From Chlamydiales bacterium (lineage in GTDB: Bacteria > Chlamydiota > Chlamydiia > Chlamydiales > Criblamydiaceae), in NCBI GenBank assembly GCA_024233575.1, contig JACKPN010000020.1, forward strand, positions 1-31,975: a stretch of 31,975 nucleotides of DNA. The letters run 5' to 3'. The translations under genes and the position numbers were made by a program. Below are positions 16,275 through 23,914 of this stretch, piece after piece. How positions within the stretch are numbered: the stretch's first letter is position 1; each line of letters starts with the position of its first letter. The notes beneath the pieces are model-generated. The model was given only the letters and a program-made list of their open reading frames with translations. It did not search any database and was not told where the DNA came from.

Positions 16275-17120
16275 TCATGATACGTGAATTATACCTTGAA
16301 CTGTGGGTGTACCGATGTCGCTATGGCCGGCAAGAATGCGTAGATTCGGAAGAATGGTAACATCGGCCATATTGTGCGAATGGCCGCAGAGGACCAAAAG
16401 CTTTTTCTCTGGTAGGCGTTTCATCACCTTGAGCAGCATATCGCCAACAGCTTGGCAAACGAAGTGGGGCGCCCAATTCTTGTCGGCAATTTTTCCCTTA
16501 TAGAGGCATGCTTCCAGGAATGGCGGCGTGTGGATGAGAAGAACCGCCTGCGGGAAGGACTCGAATGCAAGCAGTAACTTCTTGTATATGGTGTCTGCCG
16601 ATTTTTTTCCCAATTCCATCAGCTTTTGTTTACGTTCCTTAGGCTGTAAATTTTTCAGCTCATGAATGAAATAGTAATCGTTAAGTTCGATATCAGAATG
16701 AAGAAAATCACCAGCTTGGGCATCCGACCAACCGTCATCGCCAAGAAGCGCGGTGTCTTCAGTGAGGGCAACAGGATTCATAGCTGTAAGAAACAGCAGC
16801 TGCGGAAGTTCTTCGAGGATTTCATATGCTTTCCTTCGGGTTTCCTCAATTGATCCGTAATAGTAATCATGATTACCGAGAACGTAGTAGATCGGTTTTT
16901 TCATCAATGAGGCAAGATGACGCAAATGAACTAACGAGTTCACACCGTTGCTAATATCGCCGCCGATCAATAGAGCATCAGCATCCTCTTGCTTGACCTG
17001 TCGAATAAAATCGTGATGTTTGTACTCGTCGGCAGCATCAAGGTGAAGGTCGGAAACCCACACATACTTCTTGACTGGAAGATGATGATCTAAAAGAAAG
17101 TTGACATCGTGTTTCTTCAT
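16275..17120 (-). CDS. Calcineurin-like metallophosphoesterase
   Basis: A 281-residue protein with all the metal-binding blocks of the calcineurin-like phosphoesterase superfamily in order: SDLHLD (Asp24, His26), GGDISNG (Asp55), LGNHDYYYG (Asn83-His84-Asp85), LIHTPPF and CGHSHN. These bind two metal ions and hydrolyse phosphomonoesters or diesters. The substrate cannot be read from the sequence; no signal peptide is seen, so it is probably cytoplasmic. The start overlaps the stop of the FlhF-like gene (ATGA), indicating translational coupling, though a shared function is not known. Confidence 0.9.
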   Translation of the reverse strand: MKKHDVNFLLDHHLPVKKYVWVSDLHLDAADEYKHHDFIRQVKQEDADALLIGGDISNGVNSLVHLRHLASLMKKPIYYVLGNHDYYYGSIEETRRKAYEILEELPQLLFLTAMNPVALTEDTALLGDDGWSDAQAGDFLHSDIELNDYYFIHELKNLQPKERKQKLMELGKKSADTIYKKLLLAFESFPQAVLLIHTPPFLEACLYKGKIADKNWAPHFVCQAVGDMLLKVMKRLPEKKLLVLCGHSHNMADVTILPNLRILAGHSDIGTPTVQGIIHVS

Positions 17121-18310
17121 ATCCTCAATAAACCCGTCTTCTCAACACCGAACAACACAAGGTGTGCCAATTTTTCAGGTTCTGCCGCTTGGAGGGAGTC
17201 AGGCACCTGCTGCCCTACGGAGATATAACTAACGGGTATTCCTGATTTTTGCGAGATATTGATAAGGACGCCTGGCTGTATTGTTTCATCAAGCTTTGTG
17301 ACGACAAGGCTGTCGATTGCAATGGAAGCATAATCACGCAAAATGCGATAGGTATCGGCATCGCGGGTATGCGCACTAAGAACGAGGAGAACGTGCAAGT
17401 CGTTAAGAGGATTAAGCAGAAGACTTAAATTCTCGACCTGCTCTTTCTGGTTGCATCCATGACTGGTGGTATCGATCAAAATCAGGTCATAATGACTGAA
17501 AGCGCTGATCGCCTCCTCAAGCTCTTTAGCTGTACAAGCGAGGCTGTAAGGCAATCCAAAATGACCGGCAAGCACCTCTACCTGCTCGGAAACCCAAGGC
17601 TGAGCAGCATCAATGGAAATAATTGCCGCACTTTTGTCATATTCATGAATAAACTTCGTGGCCAGCTTTATCAACGTTGTTGTTTTCCCTGTGCCGGCGT
17701 TACCGACAACGGCAACCAAAGTAGGACGACTGCTTTCACAAGCCAAGGGAGCTTTCACTGCAATCTTTTTCGCAACTTCGTTGCGCAACGCATGCAAATA
17801 ATCGGTTCTTTCCTTTGAAGCTTCATCTAAGACGACATCTGGAAACTGTTGTTGAAGGCATTCGCTAATCTTAGATGCAGTCTCCGCGTTGACGCCACGG
17901 CTGATCAGAAATGCGCAGCTACCATCATTTTGAAGGGGCTTTCGCATGATTTTTTCTTCGACGCACTCTTCCACAGCGTCATCGGCTGTAGATATAGTGA
18001 CATCCTTATTTTGGGGAAGTGCAATCTCATACTCTTGTTCCTCTTCACTGTCGCCGCCTAACTGCCCTTCAAGACGCTGAAGGATGCTATCCACATCAGG
18101 CTCCTGTTCCTCATCTTCGTCATCAACAGGGTTAGCAACGGGAATCGCAGGTTTGCTTTCCTTTTTTTCTTCGATGCCAATCGTCACGATGATAGACGCT
18201 CCGTCATCGCTTTTAACGTGCGACAAGATGATCGCCTCAGGGCCATGCTTCTGCCGAACCAAACTTTCCGCTTCTTCCAGCGACGACGCTTGATAGCGCT
18301 TGATAATCAT
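17117..18310 (-). CDS. FlhF-like SRP-family GTPase with degenerate G2/G3 motifs
   Basis: This 397-residue protein has the FlhF layout. The N-terminal start MIIKRYQASSLEEAESLVRQ resembles FlhF. An acidic variable region of about 100 residues follows, then a helical N-domain and an NG GTPase domain with P-loop VVGNAGTGKTTTLIKLA at about residues 202-218 and the G4 motif VTKLDE. FlhF recruits the flagellar basal body to its site; no flagellar gene is visible here. Two signature motifs are altered: the usual DTxR block reads SIDAAQPWVSEQ, and DTAGR reads IDTTSHG, so GTP hydrolysis may be impaired or changed. The start at 18310 is chosen because GGAG lies 5 bases upstream and it gives the family N-terminus; a start 27 bases further upstream is also possible. 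The stop overlaps the metallophosphoesterase start. Confidence 0.75.
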   Translation of the reverse strand: MIIKRYQASSLEEAESLVRQKHGPEAIILSHVKSDDGASIIVTIGIEEKKESKPAIPVANPVDDEDEEQEPDVDSILQRLEGQLGGDSEEEQEYEIALPQNKDVTISTADDAVEECVEEKIMRKPLQNDGSCAFLISRGVNAETASKISECLQQQFPDVVLDEASKERTDYLHALRNEVAKKIAVKAPLACESSRPTLVAVVGNAGTGKTTTLIKLATKFIHEYDKSAAIISIDAAQPWVSEQVEVLAGHFGLPYSLACTAKELEEAISAFSHYDLILIDTTSHGCNQKEQVENLSLLLNPLNDLHVLLVLSAHTRDADTYRILRDYASIAIDSLVVTKLDETIQPGVLINISQKSGIPVSYISVGQQVPDSLQAAEPEKLAHLVLFGVEKTGLLRI

Positions 18311-18400
18311 TTCCGCTCCATGACATAGTCTTTTCATCGATCAGATTACTGTGCCATCCCCATGTTGTCAAGCAGCGCAATGATTTGGAGGTTATTACCG

Positions 18401-18949
18401 ATGGCTGTCAATGCAATAAACGATTCCGTCACAGATGATGATATCTATGACGACTTCCTCAAACTGAATGTGCAGTCCGCACCTCCGGAAGAAATAAAGG
18501 CATCGCTTAGAAGCCGTGCAGTTGCCTGGCTCACGAATCAGGTCTATTATCTGCCTGTCCATGCGCTGGCTTTCCTTGTCGCAGCCACTGTTTTTCAAAT
18601 ATTTACCCCAATCCTAGCACCGGCATTCTGGGGAATAGGCATAGCGATCATTACGACAAAACTTGTCGTAAAAATCGCCGCCAAGTACAATATTGAAGCA
18701 ATAGACACCTGTGAACGCAAGGTTTTAGAGCTCACCGGACAATATCCCTATATACAGATCATTGGTTTTATCAGCGCTATTGCTTTGGGCTGTCTCTTCT
18801 GGGGAGCGGGATTGTTCTTCGGCGCCGTAGTAGGAGTTGTCAGCGGCATCGTCATCGAGCGAGAGATGAACAAAAAGATGTTAGAATTGGACCGTGAGCG
18901 CTCAAAAAACATCGAGATCAACGGGTTTCAACGCTTGTTAAAAGCTTAA
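18401..18949 (+). CDS. Hypothetical membrane protein
   Basis: A 182-residue protein of no recognised family. An acidic N-terminus (NDSVTDDDIYDDFLKL) precedes two hydrophobic blocks. The first, about residues 50-92, includes VHALAFLVAATVFQIF and FWGIGIAIITTKLVVKI. The second, about 120-155, includes IIGFISAIALGCLFWGAGLF and VVGVVSGIVI. Each block could hold a membrane hairpin, so four segments are likely. A charged C-terminal tail (REMNKKMLELDRERSKN) follows. The start is set by GGAGG nine bases upstream; an in-frame ATG at 18362 lacks such a site. It is 14 bases ahead of the first marC-like gene and is probably co-transcribed. Paired hydrophobic hairpins are Inc-like, but the company of housekeeping membrane genes makes an inner-membrane role equally likely. 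Confidence 0.75.
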   Translation: MAVNAINDSVTDDDIYDDFLKLNVQSAPPEEIKASLRSRAVAWLTNQVYYLPVHALAFLVAATVFQIFTPILAPAFWGIGIAIITTKLVVKIAAKYNIEAIDTCERKVLELTGQYPYIQIIGFISAIALGCLFWGAGLFFGAVVGVVSGIVIEREMNKKMLELDRERSKNIEINGFQRLLKA

Positions 18950-18963
18950 GAGGTTAAAAAAAA

Positions 18964-19566
18964 TTGTTTAACATAGGCATTGTTCTGTCGCTTGCGACAA
19001 CTTTTTTTATCATTGCCAATCCCCTTGGCAATGCCCCTGCAATATTGACCATCGTCAAACGATTCGACCTTGTCAAGCAGCGTCGCATCCTCATCAGAGA
19101 AGCAATTGCTGCATTGTTGCTAGCCCTTTTCTTCCAATACTTTGGCGATTATTTCTTGGATCTGCTCCATTTAAAAGGGTACACCGTGGCATTTTGCGGA
19201 GGCATTCTTCTGTTTCTTGTCGCCATCAGCCTGATCTTCCCGACAGACCCTGAGGTGGAGAAGATCATGCAAAAGAACGAACCTTTTATCGTGCCGATCG
19301 CTACACCTCTTCTCGCCGGCCCCGGGCTGCTGACAATCATCATGCTTTACGCAAATCAAGAACCGAACCCTTTTAATGTTTCGCTTGCTCTTGTCACGGC
19401 GTGGATTGGCGTCACCGTTGTTTTATTGGCTACTCCGTACCTTCAAAAGCTGATCGGAACCAAAGGCATCCACGCACTCGAGCAGTTAATGGGAATGATC
19501 CTTTCAATGATCGCCATGGAGATGATCGTCCAAGGCCTATATTTATTTTTACAATCCTTATCTTAA
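18964..19566 (+). CDS. MarC-family integral membrane protein (first copy)
   Basis: A 200-residue multi-spanning protein of the MarC/UPF0056 family. The family signature near the N-terminus is FFIIANPLGNAPAILTIV, and later conserved blocks are FIVPIATPLLAGPGLLTIIMLYA and LEQLMGMILSMIAMEMIVQGL. Six hydrophobic segments are apparent. Despite the name, MarC proteins were shown not to cause multiple antibiotic resistance, and their transport substrate is unknown. The frame begins at a TTG (preceded by AGAGG at about 10 bases); no ATG fits before the first membrane segment. It is followed after 15 bases by a second, divergent copy. Confidence 0.88.
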   Translation: MFNIGIVLSLATTFFIIANPLGNAPAILTIVKRFDLVKQRRILIREAIAALLLALFFQYFGDYFLDLLHLKGYTVAFCGGILLFLVAISLIFPTDPEVEKIMQKNEPFIVPIATPLLAGPGLLTIIMLYANQEPNPFNVSLALVTAWIGVTVVLLATPYLQKLIGTKGIHALEQLMGMILSMIAMEMIVQGLYLFLQSLS

Positions 19567-19581
19567 TCGAGGTTAACGGAG

Positions 19582-20172
19582 ATGACTCTCTTTTCAATCA
19601 CTCTGGTTCTTTTTCTGATCATGGATCCCTTAGGGAATATCAGTTCATTTTTGAACATGCTTAAAGATGAATCTCCAACAAGGCAACGGCTTATCATTTT
19701 CCGAGAAATGAGCATTGCGTTGGCTGCAATGGTGCTGTTTAATTTTATCGGAGACTATATTTTTGACTTTTTGAAAGTCTCCGAAGTTACGGTAAGGCTC
19801 TCATCAGGAGTAATTTTATTCCTTATTGCAGTGCAGATTATCTACCCCAGCGTCAACAGTTTAAGGGAAAACCTTCCGGAGGTGAAGCCTTTCATCATCC
19901 CATTAGCGATCCCCTTGATTGCCGGGCCTTCTCTTCTTGCAACAATCATGCTATATGCACACCTGCAACCTAGCAACCTGCTGATGCTGTATGCGATATT
20001 TCTCGCGTGGATTGCTGCAACGATCGTGATGCTGCTGTCTAAAGAACTGTTCCGCATTTTGGGCAACAATGGTCTTGTCGCTTGTGAAAAGCTGATGGGG
20101 ATGATCCTTGTTCTTCTTGCGATCCAGCGCTTCATGGATGGCGTGCAAATGTTTATTCAAAGCGTCCAATGA
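19582..20172 (+). CDS. MarC-family integral membrane protein (second copy)
   Basis: A 196-residue paralogue of the preceding protein. It shares the signature LFLIMDPLGNISSFLNML, the block FIIPLAIPLIAGPSLLATIM and the C-terminal CEKLMGMILVLLAIQRFMDG. The two differ at many positions, so this is an old tandem duplication rather than a recent copy. The start has GGAG close upstream. The stop overlaps the truA start (ATGA), tying it to the pseudouridine synthase gene in one transcript. Confidence 0.88.
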   Translation: MTLFSITLVLFLIMDPLGNISSFLNMLKDESPTRQRLIIFREMSIALAAMVLFNFIGDYIFDFLKVSEVTVRLSSGVILFLIAVQIIYPSVNSLRENLPEVKPFIIPLAIPLIAGPSLLATIMLYAHLQPSNLLMLYAIFLAWIAATIVMLLSKELFRILGNNGLVACEKLMGMILVLLAIQRFMDGVQMFIQSVQ

Positions 20173-20942
20173 GGAACATCAGGCTGATCGTCGCTTATGA
20201 CGGCGGCAACTATCTGGGATGGCAAAAAACGGCTATGGGTCCTAGTATTGAGGATGAGCTGCAGCGCGTTTTACAACAGGTTCTGCAGCACCCTGTCACC
20301 CTGCAGGCGGCAAGCCGTACCGACGCCGGTGTCCATGCCCGCGGGCAGGTGGTTAACTTTTTCACAGAAAATTCTGTCGATCTCAATAAACTGATGCTAA
20401 GCGTTAACAGCCTGCTCCCTGATGCTATCAAAGTCATGTTGTGTACGGAGGCCGACAGCCGTTTCCATCCCACGATTGATGCCAAAAGAAAACAGTACCG
20501 CTATTATATCTGCCTAGGCCCTGCACAGTATCCTGAATATCGTCATTTTTCCTGGCACTGCCCTTATCCTCTCGACCGGCAAACGATGGAACACGCCAAA
20601 GAACAGTTAATCGGCGAGCATGACTTCTCCGCATTCTGCAACGTTAAAAAAAATGAGAGTTATGAGAACCTTTACCGCAAGTTGGAAAGGATCGCTGTTG
20701 AAGACCTACCCGATAATCGGCTGTGCATCATTGTCGAAGGTGAAGCTTTCCTGTATAAAATGGTCAGAAACATCGTCGGTACGCTAGTCTATGTGGGCCG
20801 CGGCAAGATCTCGCTAAAGAAGATAGGCTCCATCATAGAGAACAAAGATCGCACAGAAGCGGGAATGACAGCTCCGGCGCATGGGCTTACTTTGCATCAC
20901 GTCGATTACGAGACAGCCACTCCGCAGCCTGAACAAAAATAA
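20169..20942 (+). CDS. truA: tRNA pseudouridine(38-40) synthase TruA
   Basis: TruA converts uridines 38-40 of the tRNA anticodon arm to pseudouridine. The 257 residues begin with the family N-terminus NIRLIVAYDGGNYLGWQ. The catalytic Asp lies in the block AASRTDAGVHARGQVVNF (around residue 57). RKQYRYYI, the central HDFSAFCN and the C-terminal FLYKMVRNIVGTLVYVGRGK also match. Length is normal. Its 3' end overlaps the last 56 bases of the converging DUF368 gene, so both ends of the proteins are encoded by the same DNA on opposite strands. Confidence 0.96.
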   Translation: MRNIRLIVAYDGGNYLGWQKTAMGPSIEDELQRVLQQVLQHPVTLQAASRTDAGVHARGQVVNFFTENSVDLNKLMLSVNSLLPDAIKVMLCTEADSRFHPTIDAKRKQYRYYICLGPAQYPEYRHFSWHCPYPLDRQTMEHAKEQLIGEHDFSAFCNVKKNESYENLYRKLERIAVEDLPDNRLCIIVEGEAFLYKMVRNIVGTLVYVGRGKISLKKIGSIIENKDRTEAGMTAPAHGLTLHHVDYETATPQPEQK

Positions 20943-22035
20943 AGGCAGCAAGGGCAATAGCGACAGCAACAAAAAAAATCTGTGAAGAAAAGTCAGGCAA
21001 CTCCGCCTTCACCTCATGGAGTTGAGGTCCTTTACCCAAGTTGGTGGGGAGCAGAAGATATTCATAGCTCCAAAAAGGCCAGACAGCGCGCAAAGCTCCC
21101 ACCATCAAACCTAGAAGCATTGCCATTGTAACATCATGATAATGGTGCAACATCCAACTAACGGCTCTTGAAAACAGCAATATTCCAATGCAAACGCCCA
21201 GCGCTAGATTGGCGAGAAAAAGGAGTGCCGGAGCATGGACATTACCTTGCGACAAATCAGCAACAGCACCGATGGCTGCAGGATAAACTCCAAGAATCAC
21301 CAGCATATAGCTTCCGGACACCCCCGGCAGCAGCATGGCACATGCAGCAACTATTCCGCAAAAGACAATCCACAAATTGAAATAATCAACCCCATCACCT
21401 TGTACTAGTTTGTTAACGTTCACGGTTTCTCCAGTTGCCGCATCGGTAATAACCGCACTATCGGTAATGATGCCCTCGTGAAGCATCATAGGAAGAGCGG
21501 ACTCCGGAACATTCAGAAGTGTGAAAGAAGAAGCATCATAGTTGCCGATTTCGATATGATATGGCGTTGTCAACTTCACCGGTACATCATAACGGGCCTC
21601 AAGACTGATCTGTGTACCCGTCAAAAGAAAAGCGACCAAAATGCCTGCAAGCAAGAAATATACCGCACTCGGGCTCCAATGCTTAAGCTGCCTTCCGCAA
21701 AAAAATGCTGAAGAGACGACAAGACCAAAAAAAGCGGCATACAGATAAGTTCTGTAGACTGGGTCATGAAGAAGGAATTGAAAAAAACCGGAAATAGTAA
21801 CAACAGCTGTTACGATACCGACAACCAGAGGAAGAAGAAAACGCCACTCAACTCTTGCAAAGCATTTTTTCCATCTAAAGGCAGCGAAATCATAGACAGC
21901 ATGCCGATCGATGGAACGTATGCTATCTATCAATTGTTCATAAAATCCTAGAATAAATGCCACCGTCCCCCCGGAGACCCCGGGGACAACATCCGCCGCC
22001 CCCATACAGAAACCGTACAGGAGGATAACGAGCAT
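20887..22035 (-). CDS. DUF368-family polyprenyl (undecaprenyl)-phosphate translocase
   Basis: This polytopic protein (382 residues from the chosen start) carries the paired DUF368 motifs: GAADVVPGVSGGTVAFILG near the N-terminus and a second LLPGVSGSYMLVILGVYP in the middle, an internally repeated layout with many hydrophobic segments. DUF368 proteins (PopT) were reported to return undecaprenyl phosphate, the lipid carrier of cell-wall precursors, across the inner membrane. Length fits the longer family members (about 280-380); a loop of about 75 residues between the halves (around residues 130-205) is probably extracytoplasmic. The ATG at 22035 shares a base with the rodZ stop (TGATG) and gives the expected N-terminus; an ATG at 22122 would add a non-family extension that overlaps rodZ. 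The 3' end overlaps truA. Confidence 0.87.
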   Translation of the reverse strand: MLVILLYGFCMGAADVVPGVSGGTVAFILGFYEQLIDSIRSIDRHAVYDFAAFRWKKCFARVEWRFLLPLVVGIVTAVVTISGFFQFLLHDPVYRTYLYAAFFGLVVSSAFFCGRQLKHWSPSAVYFLLAGILVAFLLTGTQISLEARYDVPVKLTTPYHIEIGNYDASSFTLLNVPESALPMMLHEGIITDSAVITDAATGETVNVNKLVQGDGVDYFNLWIVFCGIVAACAMLLPGVSGSYMLVILGVYPAAIGAVADLSQGNVHAPALLFLANLALGVCIGILLFSRAVSWMLHHYHDVTMAMLLGLMVGALRAVWPFWSYEYLLLPTNLGKGPQLHEVKAELPDFSSQIFFVAVAIALAAFIFVQAAEWLSRNRRDAK

Positions 22036-22439
22036 CAAATAACCTCGAGGAAACGCGCTACGAACCAAGCTGCGATTAACATCACAAAAAATACAGCGAC
22101 CCAGACAGTGTTCGGAAGCCATTTGACGCCGGCGCCCGGATTGCCCCGCATCTCTAAAGTGCCGATGCCATAATCAAAATACTGCTTCTGCGGTTTGGCA
22201 AATAATTCAGGGTGTTCTCTAACTAGCTGATCACCATCAAGACCAAGGTAAGAAGCATATTGCTTTACGAATCCCAAAGCATAGACAGGAGAGATCAGTT
22301 TATGCATCTCCCCTTCTTCGATTGCTTGCAGGTAACTCATCCTGATAGAAGTTGCATTTTCCGCTTCTTTTAAAGAGAGGTTGCGCTCTTTTCTACGCTG
22401 TTTGAACTGCTGTCCAACCGATGATCCTTGTCCGCTCAT
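22035..22439 (-). CDS. rodZ: RodZ-like cell-shape protein (HTH plus one TM)
   Basis: The 134 residues consist of an N-terminal Xre/HTH_25-type helix-turn-helix (VGQQFKQRRKERNLSLKEAE, then TSIRMSYLQAIEEGEMHKL and PVYALGFVKQYASYLGLD), which is the RodZ cytoplasmic domain that binds MreB. A basic juxtamembrane segment and one TM helix (TVWVAVFFVMLIAAWFVARF) follow at the C-terminus. The periplasmic domain of longer RodZ proteins is missing, as in the short chlamydial form (CT009, from memory). Chlamydiae use MreB/RodZ for division in place of FtsZ. It stands back to back with rnhC, an arrangement I recall from C. trachomatis, and is coupled to the DUF368 gene by TGATG. GAAGG precedes the ATG by 4 bases. 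Confidence 0.88.
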   Translation of the reverse strand: MSGQGSSVGQQFKQRRKERNLSLKEAENATSIRMSYLQAIEEGEMHKLISPVYALGFVKQYASYLGLDGDQLVREHPELFAKPQKQYFDYGIGTLEMRGNPGAGVKWLPNTVWVAVFFVMLIAAWFVARFLEVI

Positions 22440-22469
22440 AATACCTTCATATGATAAGGTGAAACTCTA

Positions 22470-22497
22470 CTTATACTACCAACCGGCATAATGTGAA
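22470..22497 (-). promoter_or_regulatory. Promoter for rodZ-DUF368
   Basis: TTCACA (5 of 6 to the -35 consensus) and TATAAG (5 of 6 to the -10) are separated by 16 bases on the minus strand. The -10 ends about 30 bases before the rodZ ATG. This is one of the best-matching housekeeping promoters in the window. Confidence 0.6.
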
Positions 22498-22557
22498 AAG
22501 GAAAAAGCATCTCCCTTAATATCTTCCGATCTTGTATGATATTTCAGAGGTATTTTT

Positions 22558-23451
22558 ATGGCTGACAATGGTCCTTTTGTAGCAACAGTTGACACTGCCT
22601 TAGCAGGGAAGATGATCGCCGATCTGCAGCAGCAGGGGTTTGAGATTACGAAGCCGCAGTACACGCTCTTCACCGCAAAAAAGAAAGGGGTTTCCTGTAC
22701 GCTCTACCAATCAGGAAAACTGACAGTTCAAGGGAAAGACAAAAGCGAGTTCATTCAGTTCTATCTGGAACCTGAGGTTCTCAAGGATTTCAGCCACAGC
22801 TACCCCGCATTGGAGATTGACGCGTCGCCGCGGATCGGCATTGACGAATCGGGCAAAGGAGATTTTTTTGGTCCTCTATGCATCGCTGGCCTCTATGCCG
22901 GCGGGGACGATGTAGCCAAACTTCAGGAGCTTGGTGTACGGGACTCAAAGACGCTTACCGATGCTACGGCTCTTAGGGTAGCAAAAAAACTGAAAGAGTC
23001 ATATATCCATCATATTGTTAAGATCAACCCGCAAAAATACAATGAGCTCTACAGCAAGTTCAAAAACCTCAATCGATTGTTGGCTTGGGGACATGCGACT
23101 GTTATCGAAGAACTCGTCAAGAAAACGCAGTGCAGTAATGTAATCGTCGACCAGTTCGCCGCCGAAGAAGTTGTCGACAATGCGTTAAAGCGAAAAGGGA
23201 TAACATTATCCCTCCAGCAGATGCATCGCGCTGAAGCCGACCTTGTCGTTGCTGCCGCCTCGATTTTGGCTCGCGCTACCTTCTTGGAAGGTTTGGAACA
23301 GCTTGGAAAAAAATTCGGCATCCTCCTTCCTAAAGGAGCATCGAAGGCTACTATCGAAGCCGGCAGAGAATTCATTCGCAAGCATGGGCAGCCTGCGATC
23401 GACCAAGTTGGCAAACTTCATTTCAAAACTCTTGACGCAATTATTCACTAA
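22558..23451 (+). CDS. rnhC: Ribonuclease HIII
   Basis: RNase HIII cleaves the RNA strand of RNA-DNA hybrids, including R-loops and primers. The 297-residue protein has the N-terminal substrate-binding (TBP-like) extension typical of type III enzymes (residues 1-85). The catalytic domain has the first Asp-Glu pair in RIGIDESGKGDFFGPLCIAG, the third acidic residue in VRDSKTLTD, and the later HRAEADLVVAAASILARA block. Length is normal. AGAGG lies 6 bases before ATG. It is followed after 16 bases by a one-TM protein gene and then recN. Confidence 0.95.
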   Translation: MADNGPFVATVDTALAGKMIADLQQQGFEITKPQYTLFTAKKKGVSCTLYQSGKLTVQGKDKSEFIQFYLEPEVLKDFSHSYPALEIDASPRIGIDESGKGDFFGPLCIAGLYAGGDDVAKLQELGVRDSKTLTDATALRVAKKLKESYIHHIVKINPQKYNELYSKFKNLNRLLAWGHATVIEELVKKTQCSNVIVDQFAAEEVVDNALKRKGITLSLQQMHRAEADLVVAAASILARATFLEGLEQLGKKFGILLPKGASKATIEAGREFIRKHGQPAIDQVGKLHFKTLDAIIH

Positions 23452-23467
23452 ACCTGATGATATCGCC

Positions 23468-23914
23468 ATGAGCAATACGACAATATACATTCTGACAGCT
23501 GTTGTGATTGTGGCGATCTTCCTACTGTTCGGTCTTCAGCTAAAACCTCTTGTCATGCAAGGCACACATGAATACGTTGCTCTAAATGACGTCCGCGGCA
23601 TGGCTGTCAAGTACGAGGGAAAACTTTACACTCTTAACCTTAAGCAGCAGGCGGAAGCGATAGACCTTCTGAACAATGTGCAGCCTGTCCAGGGACGCGC
23701 CTTTACCGCTCAGCAGCGCAATGCGGTTGACATTCAAGAAATTATCATTTATCGCTTTGCGCCTAAGCCTGATATTTCGATCTCTCCTATCGCTTATGTT
23801 GATGACAGCCTGGTTTTCTCCGCCCCACTGTGGCAGCAGATGCAATACCTAATGGAACAATCACACGGAACCTTGAAAGCATTACTATCAAAGACCCATG
23901 CTCAAGCAAATTAA
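23468..23914 (+). CDS. Hypothetical protein with N-terminal membrane anchor
   Basis: A 148-residue protein of no recognised family. Residues 5-22 (TIYILTAVVIVAIFLLFG) form one TM or signal anchor. The remainder is a compact mixed alpha/beta domain with VRGMAVKYEGKLYTLNLKQQ, the basic stretch FTAQQRNAVDIQEIIIYRF and a tail with two Gln-Met pairs. The frame is open further upstream, but ATG at 23468, just after the rnhC stop, gives the sensible membrane N-terminus. The 3' end overlaps the recN start by 17 bases, so translation is probably coupled. A periplasm-facing accessory protein is possible; nothing supports a specific job. Confidence 0.75.
   Translation: MSNTTIYILTAVVIVAIFLLFGLQLKPLVMQGTHEYVALNDVRGMAVKYEGKLYTLNLKQQAEAIDLLNNVQPVQGRAFTAQQRNAVDIQEIIIYRFAPKPDISISPIAYVDDSLVFSAPLWQQMQYLMEQSHGTLKALLSKTHAQAN

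Noticed and set aside
19582..20172. marC-like genes named as antibiotic-resistance genes
   Set aside because: The family name is historical; a resistance role is not supported and the substrate is unknown.
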